This document shows positions 6,835-14,970 of a stretch of 64,000 nucleotides of DNA, piece by piece. How positions within the stretch are numbered: position 1 is the stretch's first letter; each line of letters begins with the position of its first letter. Source of the DNA: Sphingopyxis sp. TUF1 (GTDB lineage: Bacteria; Pseudomonadota; Alphaproteobacteria; Sphingomonadales; Sphingomonadaceae). Both the position numbers and the translations under genes were made by a program. The notes under the pieces were generated by a model, which was not told where the DNA came from, made no database searches, and saw only the letters and a list, made by a program, of their open reading frames with translations. The stretch spans positions 1,302,001 to 1,366,000 of the forward strand of contig NZ_CP144683.1 of the NCBI RefSeq assembly GCF_036687315.1, read 5' to 3'.

Positions 6835-8277
6835 ATGACCAGTCCTACCGACCCCCGCCGCTTCCTCTATCGCGCCGACGCGCTCGACCCCGATCTGGCG
6901 CAAAAGCTTGCGCGCGAGGCCTTGGCCAAGGCCGACGATGGCGAGCTTTACCTGCAATATCGCGCGACCGAGAGCTTCGGGTTCGACGACGGACGCCTCA
7001 AGACCGCCGATTATTCGACTGACGCGGGTTTCGGCCTGCGCGCCGTGTCGGGCGAGATGACGGGCTTCGCGCACGCCAGTGACATCAGCGCGGGGGCGAT
7101 CCGCCGCGCCGCCGAGACGCTCGCTTTGCTCGATCCCGCGAGCCAGACCCCCGCGGGCCCGCCGCCGCGCACCAACCGCCATCTTTACGATGAGGCGAAC
7201 CCGCTCGACCTGATCCCCTTCGCGAAGAAGGTCGATTTGTGCCAGAAGGTCGACGCTGCCGCGCGCGCGCGCGATCCGCGCGTCGTGCAGGTGTCAGTCG
7301 CGCTCGCGGGCAGCTGGTCGGTGGTAGAGATCGTCCGCGCCGACGGCTTCCTTGCAACCGATATCCGCCCGCTCGTCCGCCTCAACGTCTCGATCGTGGT
7401 CGAGGAGAATGGCCGGCGCGAAAGCGGTTATTTCGGCCTCGGCGGCCGGTACATGTACGATCATCTGTTCGAGGAGGCGCAGTGGAACCGCGCGATCGAC
7501 GAGGCGCTGAGCCAAGCGCTCGTCAATTTGCGCGCGGTGGACGCGCCCGCTGGCGAGTTCACGGTGCTGCTCGGCCCCGGCTGGCCCGGCGTGCTGCTCC
7601 ACGAAGCCGTCGGCCACGGCCTCGAAGGCGATTTCAACCGCAAGGGTACCAGCGCCTTTTCGGGCCGTATCGGCGAGCGTGTGGCGGCCCCCGGCGTCAC
7701 CGTCGTCGATGACGGCGCGATGGAAAGCCCCGTCGGCGGCGGCCGCCGCGGTTCGCTGAGCATCGACGACGAAGGCACCCCGACCGGCGAGACCGTGCTG
7801 ATCGAGGACGGCATTCTGAAAGGCTATATGCAGGACCGCCTCAACGCGCGGCTGATGGGGGTCGAACCCACCGGCAACGGGCGCCGCGAAAGCTTTGCGC
7901 ACGCGCCGATGCCGCGAATGACCAACACCTTCATGCGCGGCGGCAATGACGATCCGGCCGAGCTGCTGTCGCGGGTCAAGAACGGCATTTTTGCCAAGAG
8001 CTTCGGCGGCGGACAGGTCGACATCGTGTCGGGCAAGTTCGTTTTCAGCTGTACCGAAGCCTACAAGATCGAGAACGGCAGGCTGGGCGACTCGATCAAG
8101 GGTGCGACGCTGATCGGCGACGGGCCGAGCGTGCTCACCAAGGTCACCGGCATCGGCAACGACATGGCGATCGACGAGGGCATCGGCGTCTGCGGCAAGG
8201 CGGGGCAAAGCGTCCCCGCGGGCGTCGGCCAGCCGACCTTGCTGGTGAGCGGGCTGACCGTGGGCGGGACGGCCTGA
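6835..8277 (+). CDS. tldD: metalloprotease TldD
   Basis: 480 residues from the ATG at 6835 (an in-frame ATG at 6808 gives a short non-conserved extension). LLHEAVGHGLEGDF carries the HExxxH zinc motif at ~256-261, and the downstream GDFNRKGTSAFSGRIG and FVFSCTEAYKIENG blocks are typical of TldD. TldD partners TldE (PmbA) in a heterodimeric metalloprotease that trims unfolded peptides, for example in microcin B17 and CcdA processing. The partner gene is not in this window. A BIME-like repeat follows the stop. Confidence 0.93.
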   Translation: MTSPTDPRRFLYRADALDPDLAQKLAREALAKADDGELYLQYRATESFGFDDGRLKTADYSTDAGFGLRAVSGEMTGFAHASDISAGAIRRAAETLALLDPASQTPAGPPPRTNRHLYDEANPLDLIPFAKKVDLCQKVDAAARARDPRVVQVSVALAGSWSVVEIVRADGFLATDIRPLVRLNVSIVVEENGRRESGYFGLGGRYMYDHLFEEAQWNRAIDEALSQALVNLRAVDAPAGEFTVLLGPGWPGVLLHEAVGHGLEGDFNRKGTSAFSGRIGERVAAPGVTVVDDGAMESPVGGGRRGSLSIDDEGTPTGETVLIEDGILKGYMQDRLNARLMGVEPTGNGRRESFAHAPMPRMTNTFMRGGNDDPAELLSRVKNGIFAKSFGGGQVDIVSGKFVFSCTEAYKIENGRLGDSIKGATLIGDGPSVLTKVTGIGNDMAIDEGIGVCGKAGQSVPAGVGQPTLLVSGLTVGGTA

Positions 8278-8284
8278 CAACCGC

Positions 8285-8376
8285 GTCATTGCGAGGAGCG
8301 CAGCGACGAAGCAATCTCCAGCTACCGGACTTGCGGACGGCGATGGCTGGAGATTGCTTCGCTTCGCTCGCAATGA
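8285..8376. repeat. BIME-like paired palindrome, CATTGCGAGGAGCG family
   Basis: Two inverted arms, CGTCATTGCGAGGAGCGCAG and its complement ending in CTCGCAATGACG, enclose GCAATCTCCAGC and its complement. The same unit recurs at 18061-18150 and 24374-24468. It lies between tldD and the next gene and is not coding. Confidence 0.85.
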
Positions 8377-8493
8377 CGAGTGTGTGACCGCCCTCACTTG
8401 GCGTTCGCCCAATCCGCGCATATAGCAGAGTCAAACAAGAACAGCTTTCGGTCGCATCATCCGCGGGAGCATCCCCGCAACAGGGAGGTCTGC

Positions 8494-9711
8494 ATGCGTT
8501 CGAGTTTGCGTTTCGTTTCCGTCGTCACCATCGCCGCGATGCTCGCCGCCGTTCCAGGGTCGGCGCAAAGGACCAGCGGCCCCAAGGAACGCTATGAAAT
8601 GGACGTCGCGACGATGTCCGGCTTTGCCGCGATGAGCAGCGGCAGGGGCGGCCTGGGCGGCGCGATGAGCATGGCTTTCGGGGGTGACCCCAGCAGCCGC
8701 GTTGCGCACCAGCTACTCCTCCGCCTCGGCTCGAACCAGTCGCCGGCCGCGCCGCCGCCCAAGGGCGATCATTTCTTCCTGCCGCAGGCGAAGATGGGCA
8801 AATCGGTCCCGCTGACCTTTGAACAGGGCAAGGAAGAGCCCGGCACCACACCGTTCGAACGCCCCAAGGGCCGCCTGCTCCTTTATTGGGGATGCGGCGC
8901 CAAGGCCGGACCCGGTCAGCCGGTGGTCATCGATTTCGCCAAGGTCGCCGCCGGGCAGATCCCGCCAAATTTGTTTTCGAGCGCGGTGCCGGTGATCCGC
9001 GAAGTCAGCAAAGCGAACAGCAAATCCTATATCGACTGGCCCAATAGCAAGGGCGGCAAGCAGCCGGGGTCGGGCTCGTCCTTGCTCGGCGCGCACCGGG
9101 TCGCCAGCAATATCGGACCCGACATCAATTTCACGCTTGCGCAGGATTATATGCAGGGCCTCTCGGCGTCGACCGCGATCCAAGGCGATCAGTCGGTGAT
9201 GGTCCGCTGGAATTCGGTGCCCGGCGCAACAGGGTATGTCGCCTGGACGATCGGCGGGATGGGCAATGGCAGCGGCAAGAATGATCTTGGCGACATCGTC
9301 TGGTGGACGAGCAGCGCGTCGAAGGAGTTCGGCGGCGGCCTGTGGGACTGGCTTCCTCCGTCGGTCGTGGCAAATCTGATCGCCAAGAAGATCGTCATGC
9401 CGCCCGCGCAGACAAGCTGCCAGATTCCCGCCGAGGTCAAAAAGGCGTCGGGCGAAACGATGATTGGCAATCTCAACGCTTTCGGTCCCGAGGCAAACTT
9501 CTCCTATCCGCCCAAGCCCGCGGGCAATGCGGTGTGGAACATCGACTGGACGGCGAAGGTCCGCTTCCGCTCACACACCATGCTGATGATCGGCGCCGAT
9601 TTCGGCGGCATGGGCGGGATGAGCGGCGGCGGCGACGCACCTGCCGAAAAGCCGAAGAAAAAGAAGTGCAAGGGGCCGCTCGGCATCCCGCTGCCCGACG
9701 GGGCGTGCTGA
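8494..9711 (+). CDS. secreted protein of unknown function with methionine/glycine-rich segments
   Basis: 405 residues from the ATG at 8494, chosen for the GGGAGG ribosome-binding site and because a signal peptide follows at once (MRSSLRFVSVVTIAAMLAAV, cleavage near SAQR). The mature protein has FAAMSSGRGGLGGAMSM near its start, a conserved-looking RLLLYWGCGAKAGPGQP core, and a C-terminal Met/Gly stretch (FGGMGGMSGGG) followed by a lysine run (PKKKKCKG). No enzyme motif is recognisable. A periplasmic or surface location is inferred from the signal peptide. This type of protein seems to occur in sphingomonads, but I cannot name the family. Confidence 0.7.
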   Translation: MRSSLRFVSVVTIAAMLAAVPGSAQRTSGPKERYEMDVATMSGFAAMSSGRGGLGGAMSMAFGGDPSSRVAHQLLLRLGSNQSPAAPPPKGDHFFLPQAKMGKSVPLTFEQGKEEPGTTPFERPKGRLLLYWGCGAKAGPGQPVVIDFAKVAAGQIPPNLFSSAVPVIREVSKANSKSYIDWPNSKGGKQPGSGSSLLGAHRVASNIGPDINFTLAQDYMQGLSASTAIQGDQSVMVRWNSVPGATGYVAWTIGGMGNGSGKNDLGDIVWWTSSASKEFGGGLWDWLPPSVVANLIAKKIVMPPAQTSCQIPAEVKKASGETMIGNLNAFGPEANFSYPPKPAGNAVWNIDWTAKVRFRSHTMLMIGADFGGMGGMSGGGDAPAEKPKKKKCKGPLGIPLPDGAC

Positions 9712-9791
9712 CCGCGCGGTCAGCGCCCGTTCACACCAATTGGGGTAGGCGGGTCGGCGGTAGGGCCATGACTGAAGACAGGAGTCGAACC

Positions 9792-10190
9792 ATGCGTCAT
9801 CTGTTCCCGGCGCTGATCGCCGCCGCCGCATTCGCGGCAACCCCCGCCGCTGCCGCCGAAAAGCGCGACCCCGAAGCCAAGCTCGCCAAGCTGCTTGAAG
9901 GCCGCGTTGCAGGCGAGCCGCAAAATTGCATCATGCTGTCGAGCGTCACCAGCTCGCAAATCGTCGACAAAACCGCGATCGTCTATCGCATCGGCAGCAC
10001 ACTCTGGGTCAACCGCCCCAAAAATGGCGCCGAATCGCTCGACGACGACGATATTCTCGTCACCAAGACGACGGGCAATCAATTGTGCAGTATCGATACG
10101 GTCGAACTGCGCGACAGCAGCAGCCGGACATATGCGGGTTTTGTCTCGCTCGGCGATTTCGTTCCCTATAAGCTGGTCAAGGCAGAATAA
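9792..10190 (+). CDS. small exported protein of unknown function
   Basis: 132 residues from the ATG at 9792 (CAGGAGTC upstream). It has a clear signal peptide, MRHLFPALIAAAAFAATPA with an AAAAEK cleavage region. The mature ~110 residues contain two cysteines, in QNCIML and NQLCSID, that could form a disulfide, and an otherwise mixed beta-rich pattern. No known domain is recognised. It is separated from the upstream gene by ~80 bases, so it may be its own unit. Confidence 0.7.
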   Translation: MRHLFPALIAAAAFAATPAAAAEKRDPEAKLAKLLEGRVAGEPQNCIMLSSVTSSQIVDKTAIVYRIGSTLWVNRPKNGAESLDDDDILVTKTTGNQLCSIDTVELRDSSSRTYAGFVSLGDFVPYKLVKAE

Positions 10191-10230
10191 GCTCAGGCGC
10201 GGGTTGCGCCCAAAGCCACCTCAACTAAGC

Positions 10231-10309
10231 TCGTCATCCCGGCGCAGGCCGGGATCTCGCCGTTGCGGTTTGACGTAATGGTAAGATTCCGGCCTGCGCC
10301 GGGATGACG
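10231..10309. repeat. BIME-like paired palindrome, CGTCATCCCGGCGCAGG family
   Basis: CGTCATCCCGGCGCAGGCCG is matched about 75 bases downstream by GGCCTGCGCCGGGATGACG. It is intergenic and ends shortly before the DUF924 gene. Confidence 0.85.
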
Positions 10310-10340
10310 CAAGCAGGAAGCCGCGATCTTGGCCGAAAAC

Positions 10341-10898
10341 ATGATTCCCCCTCCCCCCGCCGACTGGGCCCGGCAACTGCTCGCCTTCTGGTTCGACGAC
10401 CATGGCATGGACGATTGGTACGGCGGCGACCCCGATTTCGACGCCGAAGTGCGTGCGCTGGCGGAAGACTGGCACCGCGCGCTCCGCTCCCAGCCTGCTG
10501 AAGCCTTCCTGACCGATCCCAACACCGCGCTCGCCGCGGCGATCCTGTTCGACCAGGTGCCGCGCAACATCTATCGCGGCCATGCCGACGCGTTCGCGAC
10601 CGATTCGCAGGCGCGTGAGATTGCGCGAGGGATCGTCGCAAGGGGCTGGGACCAGGATTGGCCCGACGCCCGGCGTCAATTCGCCTATCTGCCCTTCGAA
10701 CATAGCGAGGATATTGCCGACCAGCGCGAATCGCTGCGGCTGATGAGCCAGCTCGCGGATCCGATCTTTCGCGATTACGCCCAAAAGCATTTCGACATCA
10801 TAGACCGCTTCGGCCGATTCCCGCATCGCAACGACGCGCTCGGCCGCAAGACCCGGCCCGACGAGGAAGCAGCAATAGAAGAGGGCAAGAATTGGTGA
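10341..10898 (+). CDS. DUF924 family protein
   Basis: 185 residues from the ATG at 10341; a TTG four codons earlier is possible. It has the family features: LLAFWFDDHGMDDWYGGDPDFD near the start, FDQVPRNIYRGHADAFATD, YLPFEHSED in the middle, and FGRFPHRNDALGR near the end. The fold is all-helical and TPR-like. Biochemical function is unknown for the family. The next gene begins 29 bases downstream on the same strand, and the two are probably co-transcribed. Confidence 0.85.
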   Translation: MIPPPPADWARQLLAFWFDDHGMDDWYGGDPDFDAEVRALAEDWHRALRSQPAEAFLTDPNTALAAAILFDQVPRNIYRGHADAFATDSQAREIARGIVARGWDQDWPDARRQFAYLPFEHSEDIADQRESLRLMSQLADPIFRDYAQKHFDIIDRFGRFPHRNDALGRKTRPDEEAAIEEGKNW

Positions 10899-10927
10899 TA
10901 GGGCGGGCGCTCTGACGGAGACGCGCC

Positions 10928-11494
10928 ATGGCCGAATTCACCGATACGCTGACCGACAAGCATATCGCCTTTATCGAAAAGCAACCGATCTTCTTCACCG
11001 CGACCGCCGCCGAGGGCGCGCGCATCAACCTGTCGCCCAAGGGTTACGCCGACAGCTTCCGCGTGCTTTCGCAGAGCCAGGTCGCCTATCTCGACCTCGG
11101 CGGATCGGGTAACGAAACCCACGCGCATCTTGCCGCCGACGGCCGCATCACGATCATGTTCTGCGCCTTCGACCGCACCGCGCTGATCCTGCGCATCTAT
11201 GGTCGCGGCCGCCCGGTGCTGCCGCAGGACGCCGAGTGGGACGCGCTCGCTGCACATTTCACATTGCTCGCCGGCACGCGGCAGATTTTCGTGATCGACG
11301 TCGAAAGCGTACAGACGAGCTGCGGCTGGGGCGTGCCGATGATGGAGTTGCAGACAGAGCGCGAAACGCTGCAAAAATATCACCGTCAGGCCGACCCCGT
11401 GCTGTGGGTCGAAAAATTCAAGAAACGCGACGGCAGCATCGACGGCCTGCCGACGCGCCCGACCGACCGATTCATCTCCGGCGAACCCGCCTGA
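10928..11494 (+). CDS. pyridoxamine 5'-phosphate oxidase family protein
   Basis: 188 residues. The N-terminal half has the split beta-barrel pattern of FMN-binding PNPOx-like proteins (FFTATAAEGARINLSPKGY, AYLDLGGSGNETHAHL, ITIMFCAFDRTALILRIYGRG). The C-terminal half is a helical extension ending in a conserved CGWGVPMMEL segment. It probably binds FMN or a similar flavin. It is not the vitamin B6 enzyme PdxH, which is longer and has other signatures. Its stop overlaps the DUF2007 start by one base. Confidence 0.8.
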   Translation: MAEFTDTLTDKHIAFIEKQPIFFTATAAEGARINLSPKGYADSFRVLSQSQVAYLDLGGSGNETHAHLAADGRITIMFCAFDRTALILRIYGRGRPVLPQDAEWDALAAHFTLLAGTRQIFVIDVESVQTSCGWGVPMMELQTERETLQKYHRQADPVLWVEKFKKRDGSIDGLPTRPTDRFISGEPA

Positions 11495-11706
11495 TGCCGC
11501 TGGTCGAGCTGGTGCGCCTGCCCAATGGCGCCGAGGCGGAACTGCTGCGCGGCCGCCTCGAAAGCGCCGGCGTCCACGCCGTCTGCTTCGATGCGGGCAT
11601 GAACATCGCCGAAAGCGTCGGGCTGATGATCCCGGTGCGCATCATGGTGCTCGACGAGGATCTGGACGAAGCGCAGGCGCTGATGGCGGAGTTTGGCGCC
11701 AATTAG
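11494..11706 (+). CDS. DUF2007 domain protein
   Basis: 70 residues starting at the A of the upstream TGA (TGATG coupling). The sequence MPLVELVRLPNGAEAELLRG, then a GVHAVCFDAGMN segment and a final VLDEDLDEAQALM is typical of the small DUF2007 signal-transducing-like proteins (PF09413). These usually follow a larger gene in an operon. Function is unknown. Confidence 0.75.
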   Translation: MPLVELVRLPNGAEAELLRGRLESAGVHAVCFDAGMNIAESVGLMIPVRIMVLDEDLDEAQALMAEFGAN

Positions 11707-11722
11707 CAACCCAACCCTATCT

Positions 11723-11803
11723 CCGTTCGTCCTGAGCTTGTCGAAGGACCGTTTTTCCTTGAAGAAAAGAAGGACAGTGGTTCGACAATCTCAGCACGAA
11801 CAG
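11723..11803. repeat. BIME-like paired palindrome, CCTGAGCTTGTCGAAGG family
   Basis: TTCGTCCTGAGCTTGTCGAAG and, ~50 bases on, the inverted arm TTCGACAATCTCAGCACGAA. Relatives are at 31545-31628 and 40810-40897. Confidence 0.82.
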
Positions 11804-11829
11804 AAGATAGGTCAGTTCAAACCTCTCCC

Positions 11830-12528
11830 ATGATCAAGGTCGCGAGTTACAATATGCGCAAGGGCATCGGGCTCGACCGTCGCCGCGATCCCGGCCGCGT
11901 GCTTGCAGTGCTGCGCGAACTCGACGCCGACATCGTCGCGCTGCAGGAGGCCGACCGTCGCTTCGGCACGCGCGCGAGCGCGATCCCGCCGCACATGTTC
12001 GAGGAGCATAGCGATTATGTGCCCGTCGACCTCTTAAGCGGCCGCCCCTATGCGATCGGCTGGCATGGCAATGCGCTGCTCGTGCGCAGGGGCGCCGAGG
12101 TTGAGGAAAGCCACGCGCTCCACCTGCCGACGCTCGAACCCCGCGGCGCAGTCGCCGCAACGGTCCGGATCGGCGAGACGCGGCTTCGCGTCGTCGGCAT
12201 GCACCTCGACATTTCGGGACTGCGCCGCCGCCAGCAGGCGCGCGCCATCCTGCACCATATAGCCGAAGGCGAGAGATTGCCGACAATCCTGATGGGCGAC
12301 TGCAACGAATGGCGCCCCACGGGCGGCTGCCTCGCCGACTTCGGCGCCGATCACCGGCTGGTCGATACCGGACACAGCTTTCACAGCCGCCGCCCGGTCG
12401 CCAAGCTCGATCGCATCTTCGCGTCGCCCGACCTCGATCCGGTCGATGCCGGAGTCCACCGCAGCGCGCTTGCGGCACGCGCGTCGGATCACCTGCCGAT
12501 CTGGGCGCGGTTCCGGGCGGCGGGGTAG
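11830..12528 (+). CDS. endonuclease/exonuclease/phosphatase (EEP) family hydrolase
   Basis: 232 residues. The EEP superfamily order is visible: VASYNMRKGIG (metal-binding Asn), DIVALQEADRR with the catalytic Glu, MHLDISGLRRRQQ, LMGDCNEWRP (metal Asp/Asn), KLDRIFAS, and a final ASDHLPIWARF with the catalytic Asp-His. Such proteins cleave phosphodiester or phosphomonoester bonds in nucleic acids, lipids or inositol phosphates. No signal peptide is seen. The substrate is not determinable. Confidence 0.85.
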   Translation: MIKVASYNMRKGIGLDRRRDPGRVLAVLRELDADIVALQEADRRFGTRASAIPPHMFEEHSDYVPVDLLSGRPYAIGWHGNALLVRRGAEVEESHALHLPTLEPRGAVAATVRIGETRLRVVGMHLDISGLRRRQQARAILHHIAEGERLPTILMGDCNEWRPTGGCLADFGADHRLVDTGHSFHSRRPVAKLDRIFASPDLDPVDAGVHRSALAARASDHLPIWARFRAAG

Positions 12529-12581
12529 CAACAAGCGCACCGGACCGCGGCCTTAGGGTGGGGTGCGGACATAACCCACTC

Positions 12582-12661
12582 TCGTCATTCCCGCGAAAGC
12601 GGGAACCCAGTGTGGGGTCAGCCTACGCACGCTGTGGGTCCCCGCTTTCGCGGGGATGACG
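12582..12661. repeat. BIME-like paired palindrome, CATTCCCGCGAAAGCGGGAA family
   Basis: A hairpin unit (TCATTCCCGCGAAAGCGGGA) and an inverted partner (CCCGCTTTCGCGGGGATGAC) about 45 bases later. The same family occurs inside ileS at 44655-44729. Confidence 0.85.
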
Positions 12662-12680
12662 AAGCGGGGTGCGGGGCGAC

Positions 12681-12704
12681 GACGTGTTTCGGCCGAAACA
12701 CGTC
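12681..12704. promoter_or_regulatory. perfect 24-bp palindrome upstream of glnK
   Basis: The half-site GACGTGTTTCGG is followed directly by its exact reverse complement. Its centre is about 170 bp upstream of the -24 element of the glnK promoter, a distance compatible with an upstream activator site. It does not match the NtrC consensus and is not one of the paired repeats nearby. The role is unproven. Confidence 0.45.
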
Positions 12705-12839
12705 ATTGCTGCGATCGCCGGTGGTCGTCGTGCGCGGCAAGCAGAATGCGCCTAAATTTTAGGCAATGCCCTGCCTCCTCTGCCCATGAAACGCACGATC
12801 CAGCGCGCCAGAGCCACAAGATCCGTCACAAAATGTTAA

Positions 12840-13250
<411 letters not shown>

Positions 13251-13268
13251 ATGACGAAGGGGGAAACT

Positions 13269-14642
13269 ATGACGTTCGCAAACAAGATTGCGGCGGGCGC
13301 CGGGGCCGTGGGCCTTTCGCTGTTCGCGGCTTTGCCAGCCTGGGCGCAGGAGGCGGCCGCCGAGGCAGCGCCCGCCGTCGCCGAAGCCGTACCGACGCCC
13401 GATAAGGGCGACACCGCCTGGATGATGACTGCGACCGTGCTTGTCATGGCGATGATCGTGCCGGGCCTCGCGCTCTTTTACGGCGGCCTCGTCCGCGCCA
13501 AGAATATGGCGTCGGTGCTGACGCAGATCATCGCCGTCGCCGCGCTCGCGATGATCATGTGGGTGATGTTCGGTTACAGCCTCGCCTTTGGCGGCGACGC
13601 CAACCAGTTCATCTCCGCGGGCAAGACCTTCCTCGCCGGCGTGACCGCCGATTCGACCGTCGCGACCTTCACCGACGGCGTCGTGATCCCCGAATTCGTG
13701 TTCATCGCCTTCCAGATGACCTTTTCGGCCATCACCGTCGCGCTCGTGCTCGGCGGCTTGGTAGAGCGCATGAAATTTTCGGCGATCATGGTGTTCGCGA
13801 TCATCTGGCTGACCATCGTCTATTACCCGATCGCGCACATGGTCTGGTATCTGGGCGGCACCGATGAGGCGACCGGGCTGATCTTCGGCTGGGGCGCGCT
13901 CGACTTTGCGGGCGGGACCGTTGTCCACATCAACGCGGGTATCGCGGCGCTCGTCGGCTGCCTGATCATCGGCAAGCGTTCGGGGTATCAGAAGGACATC
14001 ATGGCGCCGCACTCGCTGACCATGACGTTGATCGGCACCGGCCTGCTGTGGGTGGGCTGGTTCGGCTTCAACGCCGGTTCGGCGCTCGAAGCCAATGGTT
14101 CGGCGGGCCTTGCCCTCATCAACACCTTCACCGCCACCGCCGCCGGCGTGCTTTTCTGGATGCTCACCGAACGTGCGCTCGGCCACAAGGGGTCGCTGCT
14201 CGGCGCCTGTTCGGGTGCGATCGCCGGCCTCGTCGCCGTGACCCCGGCCGCGGGCAATTCGGGTCCGTTCGGCGCGATCCTGCTCGGCGCGGTCGCGGGG
14301 ATCGTCTGCTGCTGGTTCGTGATGAAGATGAAACCGAAGCTCGGTTTCGACGACTCGCTCGACGTCTTCGGCATCCACGGCCTCGGCGGCATCATCGGCT
14401 CGGTCGGCACCGCGGTGACGATGCTCGCCGCGCTCGGCGGCCCGGCGGGCGACGACTATGTTCTTGGCAGCCAGCTCTGGATCCAGGTCAAGTCGGTCCT
14501 CGTCGCGATCCTCTGGTCCGGCATCGGCTCGGCGATCGCCTTCTATGTCGCGAAGCTGGTCACCGGCGGGCGCGTTACCGAAGAGGTGGAGCGCGAAGGC
14601 CTCGACCTCGGCGAACATGGGGAGCGCGCCTACAATATGTAA
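13269..14642 (+). CDS. amtB: ammonium transporter AmtB
   Basis: 457 residues from the ATG at 13269, which has GGGGGAAACT before it; an ATG at 13251 abutting the glnK stop is possible. It has a signal-like N-terminus and an Ala/Glu-rich linker (AQEAAAEAAPAVAEA). Then follow ~11 membrane spans with the Amt signatures LALFYGGLVRAKN, FAGGTVVHINAG and DVFGIHGLGGIIGS, which contain the pore histidines. The channel takes up ammonium and is gated by GlnK. It is the last gene of the nitrogen-regulated operon and is followed by a strong terminator. Confidence 0.95.
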   Translation: MTFANKIAAGAGAVGLSLFAALPAWAQEAAAEAAPAVAEAVPTPDKGDTAWMMTATVLVMAMIVPGLALFYGGLVRAKNMASVLTQIIAVAALAMIMWVMFGYSLAFGGDANQFISAGKTFLAGVTADSTVATFTDGVVIPEFVFIAFQMTFSAITVALVLGGLVERMKFSAIMVFAIIWLTIVYYPIAHMVWYLGGTDEATGLIFGWGALDFAGGTVVHINAGIAALVGCLIIGKRSGYQKDIMAPHSLTMTLIGTGLLWVGWFGFNAGSALEANGSAGLALINTFTATAAGVLFWMLTERALGHKGSLLGACSGAIAGLVAVTPAAGNSGPFGAILLGAVAGIVCCWFVMKMKPKLGFDDSLDVFGIHGLGGIIGSVGTAVTMLAALGGPAGDDYVLGSQLWIQVKSVLVAILWSGIGSAIAFYVAKLVTGGRVTEEVEREGLDLGEHGERAYNM

Positions 14643-14727
14643 CGAGACAGGATACCCGTCGCCGCACGTCTCTCTCCTTTCAATCGACGGCGGCGGGATC
14701 CTCACCAGGTTCCTCCTGCGAACCACT

Positions 14728-14756
14728 GGCCGGGGTTTCACCCCGGCCATTTTTTT
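14728..14756 (+). terminator. Rho-independent terminator after amtB, with a decayed second copy
   Basis: GGCCGGGG (14728-14735), loop TTTCA, CCCCGGCC (14741-14748), then ATTTTTTT. A similar unit follows at ~14782-14810 (GGTTTCACCCCGGCCATTTTTTTT), but its left arm is degenerate. A third GGCCATTTTTT lies near 14827. The rest of 14643-14970 is the leader of the next gene, with the AGGAGGAGGATTATC ribosome-binding site just before 14971. Confidence 0.85.
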
Positions 14757-14970
14757 GAACCTGTGGCCGGAACGGCCATGGGCCGAGGTTTCACCCCGGC
14801 CATTTTTTTTGAAATTTGGTCGGAATGGCCATTTTTTCCACCGTGGCGCGGATGCAACAGGCTGCGCGCAATCGGCTGCGAAAGATTCGTGCGCCATTGC
14901 GCAATTGTAACAAGAGGCGCACCTTCGCCGCCGGACCGACGTCAGATCGGCCACCAGGAGGAGGATTATC

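Noticed and set aside
8285..8376. CRISPR array
   Set aside because: The paired palindromes occur singly with one inverted partner, not as regularly spaced direct repeats. No cas genes are present.
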